The position numbers and the translations under genes were made by a program. Source: JAFAXD01 sp963816775 (GTDB taxonomy: Bacteria; Pseudomonadota; Alphaproteobacteria; Rhizobiales; Xanthobacteraceae). Taken from it: a DNA stretch of 64,000 nt. How positions within the stretch are numbered: the first letter of the stretch is position 1; every line of letters starts with the position of its first letter. The notes under the pieces are model-generated. The model was not told the DNA's origin, searched no databases, and worked only from the letters and a program-made list of their open reading frames with translations. The stretch is taken from positions 1-64,000 of the forward strand of contig CAWFLX010000030.1 of assembly GCA_963816775.1 (NCBI GenBank), written 5' to 3'. Below, piece after piece: positions 51,040 through 59,380 of this stretch.

Positions 51040-51623
51040 ATGGCGAAGGAAGGGCAAAGCGATCTGGCCACGATCGTTCGCGAGACCGCGGGCACAAAGG
51101 GCCTGCCGCCGTACACTTATGGGATCCGCCCTATTGCGGCGAAATCGACATGCGTATCGCCTCGGACGGCACTTGGTTTTATCAAAAGACACCGATCGGT
51201 CGCCCCGCTTTGGTCAAGCTGTTTGCGTCCGTGCTCAAGCGCGAAGGAGATCGGTATTTCCTGGTTACGCCCGTGGAAAAATGCGGAATCACGGTCGAAG
51301 ACGCGCCATTTCTCGCGATTGCAATGCAGGTGGAGAGCCGCTCGCCGGGCCAGGTCCTTCGTTTTGTGACAAACGTCGGCGACGAGGTGCCCTGCGGTCC
51401 GGAGCACCCGTTGCGCTTCGAGCCGGAGACTGGAACGGGCGGGCTCAAGCCGTATCTGCTGGTGCGGCGAAATCTCTGGGCCAAAGTCACGCGCGCGTTG
51501 TTTTACGATCTGGTCGAACTCGGTGAGGAACGCAGCGTCGGTGGCGTGCGTCTCTACGGCGTCGTTTCACAGGGCGAATTTTTTGCGATGGCGCCTGTGG
51601 ACAATTTCATGGACGTCGATTGA
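51040..51623 (+). pseudogene. DUF1285 protein, one frameshift near N-terminus
   Basis: ATG 51040 gives MAKEGQSDLATIVRETAGTK then GLPP. One base missing near 51114 separates this from VHLWDPPYCGEIDMRIASDG and TWFYQKTPIGRPALVKLFAS, VLKREGDRYFLVTPVEKCGI and VEDAPFLAIAM, the DUF1285 pattern. Joined length is about 195 residues, normal for the family. Function is not established. Its TGA overlaps the next ATG (TGATG at 51621-51625), giving coupling to nudL. It is divergent from moxR across 279 bases that probably hold both promoters. Confidence 0.85.
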
Positions 51624-52276
51624 TGGCGCAGCCCGCTCACGACGAGAGCACTGATTCGTTTTTCGAGCGCGCGCGCGCCCGACTGGCGCTTGACGTTCCG
51701 GCAGCGCTCGCGGATCCGACCGCACACGCGGTACGTGGTGACCTCGATCTCGATCCGGCCGTCTGGGAACGGGCGGGCGTGGCGGCGACCCGGCCGGCGG
51801 CCGTCCTCGTCGGGGTTGTCGATCGGCCGCAGCCAAGTGTGCTGCTGACGTTGCGAACCGGCGAGTTGGCGAGCCACCCCGGCCAGATCGCATTTCCCGG
51901 CGGCAAGATCGACCCGCACGATGCGAGCCCGCTTGCGGCAGCTGTCCGAGAAGCCAACGAAGAAATCGGGCTCGACGCCGGCTTGCTCGACCCGATCGGA
52001 TACCTGGATCTCTACCTGACGTTCTCCGGCTTTCGCATTCTGCCGACGGTTGCCCGCGTGGCCCCGGATTATCACCTGGTGCTCAACGCGCGCGAGGTCG
52101 TCGAGGCGTTCGAGGTGCCGCTTGCGTTCTTGATGAACGAGCACAACCATCAACGCCAGAGCCGCGAGTTTCGCGGAGTTATCCGGCACTACTACGCGAT
52201 GCCGTTTGGAGAGCGATACATCTGGGGTGTCACGGCCGGCATCCTGCGCAATCTTTACGAACGGATTTACCGCTGA
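51623..52276 (+). CDS. CoA pyrophosphatase (NudL-type NUDIX hydrolase)
   Basis: The 217-residue product contains the NudL/NUDT7 hallmark LLTLRTGELASHPGQIAFPG followed by GKIDPHDASPLAAAVREANE then EIGLD, which is the UPF0035 motif joined to a Nudix box (REANEEIGLD). It hydrolyses CoA and derivatives to 4-phosphopantetheine and adenosine 3',5'-bisphosphate. C-terminal VTAGILRNLYERIY is typical. Its start overlaps the DUF1285 stop and its stop overlaps the next start, so it is the second gene of a four-gene coupled operon. Confidence 0.92.
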   Translation: MAQPAHDESTDSFFERARARLALDVPAALADPTAHAVRGDLDLDPAVWERAGVAATRPAAVLVGVVDRPQPSVLLTLRTGELASHPGQIAFPGGKIDPHDASPLAAAVREANEEIGLDAGLLDPIGYLDLYLTFSGFRILPTVARVAPDYHLVLNAREVVEAFEVPLAFLMNEHNHQRQSREFRGVIRHYYAMPFGERYIWGVTAGILRNLYERIYR

Positions 52277-52542
52277 TGATCCGCCCGCTCGCGACCGAGT
52301 TGGTACTGTTTCTAATACCGTTCGCGCTGTACGGCGCGTATTTGTGGGCGACCCGCGCCGGCGTCCTGGACGCTTCGTCTTGGCGTTTGCAAACACTGAT
52401 GTGGCTCACGATCGCGTCGCTTGGCCTGATGCTGATCGTCAGCTTTCTGTTCATTGCCGAGTTTTCGGGCGGGCCGCCGCGCTCGGCTTACGTGCCCGCA
52501 CACACCGAAAACGGCCGCCTGGTGCCGGGTGTGCAACGGTGA
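52276..52542 (+). CDS. DUF6111 small membrane protein
   Basis: The 88-residue product MIRPLATELVLFLIPFALYG has two membrane spans (about residues 7-27 and 40-62) and the ending YVPAHTENGRLVPGVQR. This short protein is conserved at this place in Rhizobiales, between the NUDIX gene and the CCA transferase (DUF6111). Start and stop overlap both neighbours (TGATG at 52274-52278; GTGA at 52539-52542). Function unknown; it probably sits in the inner membrane. Confidence 0.88.
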   Translation: MIRPLATELVLFLIPFALYGAYLWATRAGVLDASSWRLQTLMWLTIASLGLMLIVSFLFIAEFSGGPPRSAYVPAHTENGRLVPGVQR

Positions 52543-53780
52543 CCGATAATCGTCCGGTCACGGCGCTCGCGCTCACGCGCGGGCCGGCGGGGGCCGTGCT
52601 CGCGGTGCTCGACCGCGACGGCGAGGAAGCCCGTATCGTCGGTGGTGCCGTCCGCAACGTGCTGCTCGGCATGCCGCCGGGCGACATCGACATCGCAACC
52701 ACGGCGTTGCCCGACGAAGTTATCCGGCGCACTACGGCCGCCGGGTTTCGGCCCGTGGCCACAGGCATCGAGCATGGAACCGTGACCGTCGTTGCCGACG
52801 GGGTGCCGTTCGAGGTGACGACGCTGCGGCAGGACATCGAAACCTACGGTCGCCGAGCAAAGGTCGTCTTCGGCCGCGATTGGCGGCTTGATGCGCAACG
52901 TCGTGACTTCACCATCAATGCATTGTTCCTCTCGCGCGACGGCGCCATCCACGACTACGTCGGCGGCCGCGCCGACCTCGCCGCGCATCGCGTCCGCTTC
53001 ATTGGCGATCCCGCGACCCGCATCGCTGAAGACTATCTGCGCATCCTGCGCTTCTTTCGCTTTCATGCGAGCTACGGCGAGGGTGCGCCCGATCCGGCCG
53101 GGCTTGCCGCCGGAATCCGGGCGCGCGAGCGGATTGCCTCGCTGTCGCGCGAGCGCGTGCGCATGGAATTGATGAAGTTGCTGGTCGCGCCGCGCGCCGG
53201 GCCGACGCTCGCGGTCATGACCGAGGCGGGCATTCTCGGACCCGTGCTCGGCGGTGTGCCGCTGGTGGGAAGTTTTACGCGGATGGAGGCAATCGAGGCC
53301 GCAAGCGGCCTTGCGCCCGACGCCTGTCGGCGACTCGGCGCGCTGGCCGTGTTCATCGTCGAGGATGCCGAGCGTTTGGCGGAACGGCTGCGGCTGAGCA
53401 ACGCGGAAACCGAGCGGTTGGCATCGATGGCGCAGGCGTGGTGGCAGCTCTCGGCGGCGGCCGGCGAGCATGCGCTGCGGGCGCTGCTCTACCGATTGGG
53501 CGAGCAACGCTTTGGCGATCGCGTGGCGCTGGCATGGTCGCGCGCGCAAGCGAGCGCAGCCGACCCGGCCTGGCATCGCGCCTTGACGTTGCCGCAACGA
53601 TGGAAGCCGCCGACGTTTCCGCTCAAGGCCGCGGACTTGATCGCTCGCGGCGTCGCCAAAGGCCCCGCGCTCGGCAACGCACTGGCGGCCGCCGAAGCGG
53701 CCTGGGTGGCGGCGGACTTTCCACGCGAGGCCGCGGCGCTTGCGGCGATCGCGGATGCGGCCGCACGTTCGAAATCTTGA
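52539..53780 (+). CDS. cca: CCA tRNA nucleotidyltransferase
   Basis: The 413-residue product starts at GTG 52539 (VTDNRPVTALALT). It has the class II nucleotidyltransferase signature RIVGGAVRNVLLGMPPGDID then IATTALPDEV (catalytic DID carboxylates), TVVADGVPFEVTTLRQDIET, LDAQRRDFTINALFLS and the neck helices RIAEDYLRILRFFRFHASYG. It adds or repairs the CCA end of tRNAs. GGAVRN has Asn where GGxVRD has Asp, which is usual in alphaproteobacteria. Last gene of the DUF1285 operon, followed by a hairpin at 53800-53822. Confidence 0.95.
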   Translation: MTDNRPVTALALTRGPAGAVLAVLDRDGEEARIVGGAVRNVLLGMPPGDIDIATTALPDEVIRRTTAAGFRPVATGIEHGTVTVVADGVPFEVTTLRQDIETYGRRAKVVFGRDWRLDAQRRDFTINALFLSRDGAIHDYVGGRADLAAHRVRFIGDPATRIAEDYLRILRFFRFHASYGEGAPDPAGLAAGIRARERIASLSRERVRMELMKLLVAPRAGPTLAVMTEAGILGPVLGGVPLVGSFTRMEAIEAASGLAPDACRRLGALAVFIVEDAERLAERLRLSNAETERLASMAQAWWQLSAAAGEHALRALLYRLGEQRFGDRVALAWSRAQASAADPAWHRALTLPQRWKPPTFPLKAADLIARGVAKGPALGNALAAAEAAWVAADFPREAAALAAIADAAARSKS

Positions 53781-53799
53781 GGGACGCGCGCAAAGTAAG

Positions 53800-53822
53800 G
53801 CCCCGGGGAAGATCCCCGGGGC
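53800..53822. terminator. Hairpin between convergent cca and Omp genes
   Basis: GCCCCGGGGA (53800-53809) pairs perfectly with TCCCCGGGGC (53813-53822) around a three-base loop. T-runs are weak on both sides, so it may be a poor or bidirectional terminator. Confidence 0.55.
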
Positions 53823-53858
53823 TTGGCTAGCGGGTTTGATTTGAACGTTTGGACGTGC

Positions 53859-54626
53859 TCAGCGCCACCAATCGAACTTGTAGTCGAGGCCGAGGCGAAC
53901 CACCGAGGTGTTGAACTTGTTGACGTTCCCGGTGAGCGTCGTACCCGACGCCGGGAACACGAGCGCGCCGCTGTTGAGGTTGTTGGTGAAGCCGTAGTAG
54001 AGATATTCACCACGCAGCGACCAGTTCGGGGCGATCATCCACTCGTAGCCGGCGCCCAACACGTAGCCCGACTGCGTCGAACTGGTAGAGAAGCTGCCGG
54101 TCTCGCCGGTGAGCAGCGTCGCGCCGCCGGTGACCTGCACGCCCGGTCCAGGCGCCGCCGCCGGTGACGTAGATCATGCCCGGGCCCCAAGTGTATCCGA
54201 TGCGGCCGCGAATGCTCGCGAGCCAGTTCTGCTTCTCATTCAAGAACGCGCTGCCACCGATCGGGAGGACGACATTCTGGTTGGCCTGGATGTTGGCGCC
54301 GTCGACGTCGCCTTCGATGCCCCACACCCAGCTGCCGGTCTGGTAGTTGTAGCCGACCTGGCCACCGAACATCGGGCTGTTGGCATTGTTGTTTGAGGTC
54401 GCGACCGTGAAGGGCGCGAAAGCGCCCGTGAATGCAAGATTGCTGTTGTTGCTATTGCTCCAACCCCAGCCACCGTTGAACCCGAGATAGAGCCGGTCCA
54501 GGTCGGCGCCACGACCACGGGAGCTACGTAGGCCGGCGCGGCCCGTACACCCATATCCGCAGCAAACGCGCCATGGGCAAACCCAACGCCCATCGCAGCT
54601 GCGGTAATCAACGCGATACGCTTCAT
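53859..54626 (-). pseudogene. Omp25/RopB-like outer-membrane beta-barrel, two frameshifts
   Basis: The start MKRIALITAAAMGVGFAHGA (signal peptide to AFA) and ADMGVRAAPAYVAPVVVAPT WTG are in one frame. The barrel centre (LYLGFNGGWGWSNSNNSNLA, MFGGQVGYNYQTGSWVWGIE, GRIGYTWGPGMIYVTGGGAW) is in a second. The C-terminal strands (SGYVLGAGYEWMIAPNWSLR, RLGLDYKFDWW) are in a third. Changes lie near 54492 and 54150. Restored length is about 255 residues, normal for eight-strand Omp25/RopB proteins. ATG 54626 is eight bases from GGAGGG. True decay or sequence error cannot be told apart here. Confidence 0.8.
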
Positions 54627-54888
54627 ACTCATCCCTCCACATTCCCCTGTACTCGTGATCTTGCTGTACGCTGCGTTGATCAGAAAAGCATCAGCGAATT
54701 TGCCGTTGGCAGCGACAATCCCGACGCGTGTTGCGTTGATGCAACAATTTTGGAAGATTATTACGAAACAGTTAACAATGGTCTGATTTTTGGCACCGTT
54801 CTTGCCAAGTGTCTGCCTTCGTTCGGCCAAACCGCCGACAAAAAGTTCGACCGCTATGTTGAAGCTTGATGGGTCCAGGCCGCCAAAT

Positions 54889-55026
54889 TGAGGTGTGCGG
54901 CCCACAACCGCTGCCGCTGGGCTCCCCGCCCCATCCATTTGCAGCACGCTTTTTTCCACTCACCGCCGGAGATCTGCAAGGCTTGTCCGATCGCGTTTTT
55001 GCCCGACAGCGTAGACTCAACAGCAT
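54889..55026 (-). pseudogene. Remnant of a small cysteine/HGG-type phage-like protein
   Basis: From ATG 55024-55026 the frame reads MLLSLRCRAKTRSDKPCRSP then AVSGKKRA, matching the opening of a common small protein (RCxAKTRxGxPCQSPAVxGKKRCRMHGG) found in many alphaproteobacterial genomes, often in phage-like islands. The following HGGxxGAP part is scrambled across frames. The adjacent upstream remnant (55163-55540) is its usual neighbour as I remember it. Non-functional. Confidence 0.5.
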
Positions 55027-55162
55027 CGGATCCGTATTACGCGGATGATCACCCGTCATTTTTTCGACTGCGCCGGACCGGAGCCGGAGCACGCTCAGGT
55101 TCGCCAATAAGCGTCATGGGTGTTTGGCGCGCATCGGTGAGAGCAGGCAATAAATCCTCGTC

Positions 55163-55540
55163 CTAAATTTTGGATCGGGCCTGGGTCACGTTGCCTACGA
55201 TCGCCCGTCCCCCATCGCAACCGACACTTGCTGCACCTTGACCTTCTGATCGCCATCGGCCCGTTGGCGCTGAAGCGTCTCGATCTGGCCTGTAAAGGTC
55301 CGGGCCAGTCTATTGAACGCGCGCTCGGCGAGGTCCTGCTCCGGTAAACTGTCGGCTTGAGAAAGCCGCCGTGAATCTCATCATCGCCGCGTGAACTTCG
55401 GCCATCTGCGCCACAAGCAAAGTCTCGACCTGCTCTCTTGGTGCGAGGCCGTTGACTACAGAAAGCTTGAAGTTAAGGCCTTCCGGCGGACCAGAATTAG
55501 CCTGTTGAACAAGCAGGCCATCCCGAAAATGACGGTCCAT
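55163..55540 (-). pseudogene. Remnant of a conserved hypothetical (phage-like island partner)
   Basis: Three frame pieces read in order: LNFKLSVVNGLAPREQVETL then LVAQMAEVHAAMMRF; RLSQADSLPEQDLAERAFNR then LARTFTGQIETLQRQRADGD and QKVKVQQVSV; and DGGRAIVGNVTQARSKI before TAG 55163-55165. Together these reproduce the C-terminal half of a hypothetical protein family whose typical ending is VTVQHVSVxDGGQAIVGNVT. Two frame changes (near 55375 and 55215) break it, and the N-terminus is unclear. It lies just upstream of the other small remnant at 54889-55026. Function of the intact family is unknown to me. Confidence 0.55.
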
Positions 55541-56067
55541 CGTCCCGGACGGTTTCTTTAGGAGAGCATGATCGCGGTTGCTGCAGTCCGCTTCCCGTTC
55601 TTCGGCACCCCGGCTCGGAAGGCTGGTACCTGATTTGTGTGTCTTCGCGTGCAGAACAGGGCTCCTCGCTTGCGTTGCGTGGACGTTCCCTGTGTGCAGC
55701 GGAAAGCACAAGTCTTGGATGGTGTAAAATGTGTCGGATTGTGCCCCGCGTGGATCGCGACGACTCAGTGATGCGCAATACAGTGCAAGGGGTTGTTCTT
55801 TAAAAAAACGGAGGCGCGATCTGGTGAGAAGTAGGTTGAGGCCCGCCACCTTCCCGTCGCGCCGAAAACGGCAAGCAAGGAGCCATCGCGAGAATACACC
55901 CGGCCAGACCTTGCTATAAGGTGGTTTGTGGGGGACCCACGCCCCCAGCATCACGATAGACAGGTCTAAGCGCAGGGTGCCTTAAAAAGCAGAAGCTCCG
56001 GGGGTGAACCCGGAGCTTTGCGTTAACAAGGCGTCGTTTCTTAGCTCAGACGGTACAGGTCAAATCC
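55541..56067. other. Stretch without a supported gene
   Basis: About 530 bases between the remnant at 55163-55540 and the Omp gene at 56068. A minus-strand frame covers part of it, but its product is basic and low in recognisable structure. The only clear element is the terminator at 55993-56018. Confidence 0.4.
55993..56018 (-). terminator. Rho-independent terminator of the Omp gene at 56068
   Basis: AAGCTCCGGG (55993-56002) pairs with CCCGGAGCTT (56009-56018). Read on the minus strand the stem is followed by CTGCTTTTTAAG, a T-rich tract. It lies 50 bases after the Omp stop. Confidence 0.75.
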
Positions 56068-56868
56068 TCAGAACTTGTAGCTCGCCGCGATCCGGAGGAC
56101 TTGTATGTTATAGTTGGACCAACTGTAGTTGAACGCCGCCGGAAACGCGCCGGGATTTGGGAACAAGAATGCCGATCGGCTGTTGCCGTTGTTGAGGTTG
56201 TAATACAGATACTCAAGTCGGAGCAGGATGTTCGTGGTCGCCATCCATTCCGCGCCGCCGCCGGCAACCCAACCGGTCTTGATCGCGTCGAACGAGGTTA
56301 CTGATCTGAAGTCAGTCGCGAAGGTCGGCGGCTCATTGGCTTCTTGAGCAGCATATTCGATGTCCGCCCAAGCAACGCCACCGGTCGCATAGAACATGGT
56401 ATTCCACCAGCCGGTGAAACCAAGTTTGGCTCGCGCGCTAGCCAACCATTGGGTATTCGCGCTCATCTGTACGCTGGTATTGGGAGTTAAAGCCCCACCG
56501 AAAACGAGTGGTTGAGCGGTGCGGTGATCGGAGAGCGACGCCCATGAGAAGTCGGCCTCAATGCCGGCGACCCAGGCTGGAGCAAACTGCCAATTGTAGC
56601 CGGCTTGAAAACCTCCGATACCTCCCAACGCTGTGTTGCCAGCTTGATTGAGAGTAGCCGTATTGATGACGCCGTTTGGATCTTGGAACGTCCAGTCTGC
56701 CCCCCTTTGCCACGCCGCGCCGGCGTGGGCGCCGACATAGAAGCCCGTCCAGATCGGAAGCACCGGAGCCGGCGCAGGAGCCACGCGGAGATCGGCGGCC
56801 GAAGCGCTGTAACCAAGGCCGGCAACGGCAGCGACGCCAGCCAGCAATGCGATAGCAACCCGTTTCAT
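56068..56868 (-). CDS. Omp25/RopB-like outer-membrane beta-barrel protein
   Basis: The 266-residue product starts MKRVAIALLAGVAAVAGLGY with cleavage after SASA and a mature N-terminus ADLRVAPAPAPVLPIWTGFY. Barrel strands follow (VGAHAGAAWQ, GFQAGYNWQFAPAWVAGIEA, GWVAGGGAEWMATTNILLRL) and it ends in VLRIAASYKF, with a terminal Phe as for Bam-dependent outer-membrane proteins. It is an intact relative of the broken gene at 53859. GAGGGTCTCATC precedes ATG 56868. It probably stabilises the envelope. Confidence 0.9.
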   Translation of the reverse strand: MKRVAIALLAGVAAVAGLGYSASAADLRVAPAPAPVLPIWTGFYVGAHAGAAWQRGADWTFQDPNGVINTATLNQAGNTALGGIGGFQAGYNWQFAPAWVAGIEADFSWASLSDHRTAQPLVFGGALTPNTSVQMSANTQWLASARAKLGFTGWWNTMFYATGGVAWADIEYAAQEANEPPTFATDFRSVTSFDAIKTGWVAGGGAEWMATTNILLRLEYLYYNLNNGNSRSAFLFPNPGAFPAAFNYSWSNYNIQVLRIAASYKF

Positions 56869-57127
56869 GATGAGACCCTCCTCGCCCGTTAACAAGTTTG
56901 TTGTAACTGAAATGCACATTTGCTTCTACAAGTCGGGAGGCACGTACCTCTAATGTTTGAGGCGTGTTGTATCCGCGCAACAGACACAAGAATTGAGAAC
57001 TAGAACAACTAGTTGTGCTAACAAATCAGGCACGACGCAGGCGCAAATTGGCCCTTCGTACCATTGCAAATCAGCAACACTGCGCTTTCTCGGACACCGC
57101 TCTGATCACGGAATCGTCGCCCCCTCG

Positions 57128-57874
57128 ATGCTTGCCGACATTTCAGTTCCGCAGCTCGCACTGATCGCCCTCGTGGCGGTGCTGACCTCCATCATCGGGG
57201 GGCTTGCCGGCTACGGAACGGGTGCCCTGATGCCGCTGGTGCTGGTGCCGATCGTCGGCCCCGAACCCGTGGTTCCGATCATTGCGCTCTCGGCCCTGTT
57301 CACCAACACAAGCCGGGCAATCGCCTTTCGGGCGTCAATAAACTGGCGTTGTGCCGCGATCGTGTTCACGGCCGCCATGCCCACCTGCCTCCTCGGCGCT
57401 TGGGGCTATACGACCCTGAGTGGGCGAGGGGTGATGATCGTGATCGGCAGCATGATGGTCGCGAGCGTGCCGTTGCGCCGTTTCGCCCTGCGGCGCGGGT
57501 TCAAGCTCGGCGACGGTGCGCTTGCGTCGGCGGCGGCCGGGTGGGGTGTGATTGTGGGCGGGACCACCGGCGCGGGGGTCCTGCTACTGTCGATGCTGCT
57601 GGCGGCCGGCCTGCAGGGAGCGTCGGTGATCGCGACCGACGCGGCGATCTCGATTGCGATCGGAATCGTCAAAGTCGCCGTGTTCGGCGTCGCCGGCGTG
57701 GTAGGGGCGAAAGTGATCGCGGTCGCGGCTCTGATCGGGCTGGCGGCTTTTCCGGGTGCGTTCCTCGCCAAGCGCCTCGTCGACAAGCTGCCGCTGCGCG
57801 CTCATGTCGCGATTCTCGACACAGTCGTCGCGATCGGAGGGACGATGCTGATTCTCGGAGCGGTCACGCGCTAG
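57128..57874 (+). CDS. TauE/SafE-family sulfite or anion exporter
   Basis: The 248-residue product is almost wholly hydrophobic with about seven to eight spans. It starts MLADISVPQLALIALVAVLT and contains IIGGLAGYGTGALMPLVLVP and FTNTSRAIAFRASINW, the first TauE/SafE repeat, and a second repeat around GVIVGGTTGAGVLLLSMLLA. Members move sulfite, sulfoacetate or other organosulfur anions across the inner membrane. The start is uncertain because the frame is open further upstream and the ribosome site is weak. It is convergent with the DUF2158 gene, 14 bases apart. Confidence 0.82.
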   Translation: MLADISVPQLALIALVAVLTSIIGGLAGYGTGALMPLVLVPIVGPEPVVPIIALSALFTNTSRAIAFRASINWRCAAIVFTAAMPTCLLGAWGYTTLSGRGVMIVIGSMMVASVPLRRFALRRGFKLGDGALASAAAGWGVIVGGTTGAGVLLLSMLLAAGLQGASVIATDAAISIAIGIVKVAVFGVAGVVGAKVIAVAALIGLAAFPGAFLAKRLVDKLPLRAHVAILDTVVAIGGTMLILGAVTR

Positions 57875-57888
57875 GGGTACGCAACTCG

Positions 57889-58299
57889 TCAGGCCGGCAC
57901 CGCCCGCTTACGGCGGCGCGGCGCTCCGCTCTCGTCGGACTCGTCCTCGCGCTCTTCTTGCTCCTCGCCGCTGGCCTCTTCGTCCTCATCCTCGTCGTCT
58001 TCGTCGTCGTCCTCCTCGTCGTCTTCATCCTCCTCGTCGTCGTCATCGTCTTCATCGTCATCTTCTTCTTCGTCGCCCGCCGACGCGGCGCGCGCGACAT
58101 CCGTTTCATCGTCCGTATCGGATTCCTCGTCGTCGCTGCCATAGGCGCGCTCGAGCGCAAGCGTCGGGATAGGCTCGCGGAAGAACTCTCCTCCGTCGCC
58201 GAGCCAGATGCACTCGACCGTTTCCTCGTCGACGGCAACCACCGTCATGGGTTGGCCACCTGATTTCAAATTGACGATCTGACCGGGTGCGAACTTCAT
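57889..58299 (-). CDS. DUF2158 (YodC-like) protein with long acidic tail
   Basis: The first 55 residues (MKFAPGQIVNLKSGGQPMTV then VAVDEETVECIWLGDGGEFF) match the DUF2158/YodC fold, a small SH3-like beta barrel. Residues about 60-120 are almost pure Asp/Glu, ending in a basic APRRRKRAVPA tail. The total is 136 residues, twice a usual DUF2158. The acidic run suggests a disordered protein-binding or nucleic-acid-mimicking tail. Its coding strand is a GAN-codon tract, so slippage could vary its length. Function unknown. Confidence 0.75.
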   Translation of the reverse strand: MKFAPGQIVNLKSGGQPMTVVAVDEETVECIWLGDGGEFFREPIPTLALERAYGSDDEESDTDDETDVARAASAGDEEEDDDEDDDDDEEDEDDEEDDDEDDEDEDEEASGEEQEEREDESDESGAPRRRKRAVPA

Positions 58300-58346
58300 G
58301 GTCTCCTCCTCGAACAGGGTGGAAATACCGCAAGTGCGATCGAGTG

Positions 58347-58424
58347 CTAGTGTCCCGATTCCGAAGTTCGCCGCACCTTGCAGCATGCTCCATGCGAACT
58401 TCGGCTAGCCCGAAGTCACATTAG
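58347..58424. repeat. CTAGTGT-family palindrome, copy 3
   Basis: CTAGTGTCCCGATT (58347-58360) precedes an inner stem CCGAAGTTCGC/GCGAACTTCGG (58361-58371, 58394-58404); the right end CGAAGTCACATTAG (58411-58424) is a degraded partner of the left. It lies between the DUF2158 and hemF genes. Confidence 0.7.
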
Positions 58425-58445
58425 GCGACGCAAATGACGAATTGA

Positions 58446-59348
58446 TCACGGCCATTTGGCGATTGGCGGCATCGACGAGAGAATCAATTCCACGTTGCCG
58501 CCGGTCTTGAGCCCGAACACGGTGCCGCGGTCGTAGAGCAGGTTGAATTCGACATAGCGTCCCCGGCGCACCAGCTGCTCCTCGCGTTCGGCCAACGTCC
58601 AAGGAGTCGAATAGTTCCGGCGCACGAGCTCGGGATAAACCCGCGCCAACGTGCGACCAACGTCGCGCGTAAATGCGAAGTCTTCATCCCAATCGCCGCT
58701 GTCATGCCAGTCATAAAAAATGCCGCCGACGCCGCGTGCCTCACCACGATGACGCAGGTGGAAGTACTCGTCACACCACGCCTTGTAGCGCTCGTACGGC
58801 GCTACGCGTGCGTGCGCCGCGCAGGCCGCCGCCATCGCGGTGTGGAAGGATTGCGTGTCCGGGTCTTCCTGCGTGCGCCGCGCCGCGAGTACCGGGGTGA
58901 GGTCGGCGCCGCCGCCAAACCACGCCTTCGACGTGACGACGAAGCGGGTATTCATATGCACGGCGGGTACGTGCGGGTTCACGATGTGGGCGATCAACGA
59001 GATACCGGAAGCCCAAAAACGCGGATCTGCTTTTGCTCCGGGGATCTCATCGCGGAATTCCGGCGCGAACTCACCGAACACCGTCGAGACGTGCACGCCG
59101 ACCTTTTCGAACAGCCGGCCCCGCATCATTGCCATGACACCACCGCCGCCGCTCGCGCCGGTGTGGTCGGTCCGGGACCAAGGCGAACGCACGAAATGCC
59201 CCGGCGCCTCACCATAAAGGTGCTCCGGCGCGTCCCGTTCGAGGCTCTCGAAAGCGCCGCAGATCTCATCACGCAGGGTCTCAAACCAGGCGCGCGTGCG
59301 CGCCTTGCGGTCTTCGAGCGTTGCTGGATCGGGGAGAGGGGATGACAT
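58446..59348 (-). CDS. hemF: Aerobic coproporphyrinogen III oxidase
   Basis: The 300-residue product starts MSSPLPDPATLEDRKARTRA. It contains WSRTDHTGASGGGGVMAMMR, GVHVSTVFGEF, WASGISLIAHIVNPHVPAVH then MNTRFVV, WFGGGADLTPVL and RGVGGIFYDWHDSGDWDEDF, and ends RRGRYVEFNLLYDRGTVFGL then KTGGNVELILSSMPP: the complete HemF signature. It oxidatively decarboxylates coproporphyrinogen III to protoporphyrinogen IX in haem synthesis, using O2. It lies 32 bases downstream of trmL on the same strand. Confidence 0.96.
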   Translation of the reverse strand: MSSPLPDPATLEDRKARTRAWFETLRDEICGAFESLERDAPEHLYGEAPGHFVRSPWSRTDHTGASGGGGVMAMMRGRLFEKVGVHVSTVFGEFAPEFRDEIPGAKADPRFWASGISLIAHIVNPHVPAVHMNTRFVVTSKAWFGGGADLTPVLAARRTQEDPDTQSFHTAMAAACAAHARVAPYERYKAWCDEYFHLRHRGEARGVGGIFYDWHDSGDWDEDFAFTRDVGRTLARVYPELVRRNYSTPWTLAEREEQLVRRGRYVEFNLLYDRGTVFGLKTGGNVELILSSMPPIAKWP

Positions 59349-59380
59349 TGAGACCGGATTCGGGCGCGATTGGTGTGGAG

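Noticed and set aside
57349..58263. A 304-residue plus-strand frame with Leu/Val-rich stretches
   Set aside because: It overlaps the TauE/SafE gene in another frame and then reads the antisense of the acidic DUF2158 tail, which makes artificial Leu/Val/Phe runs.
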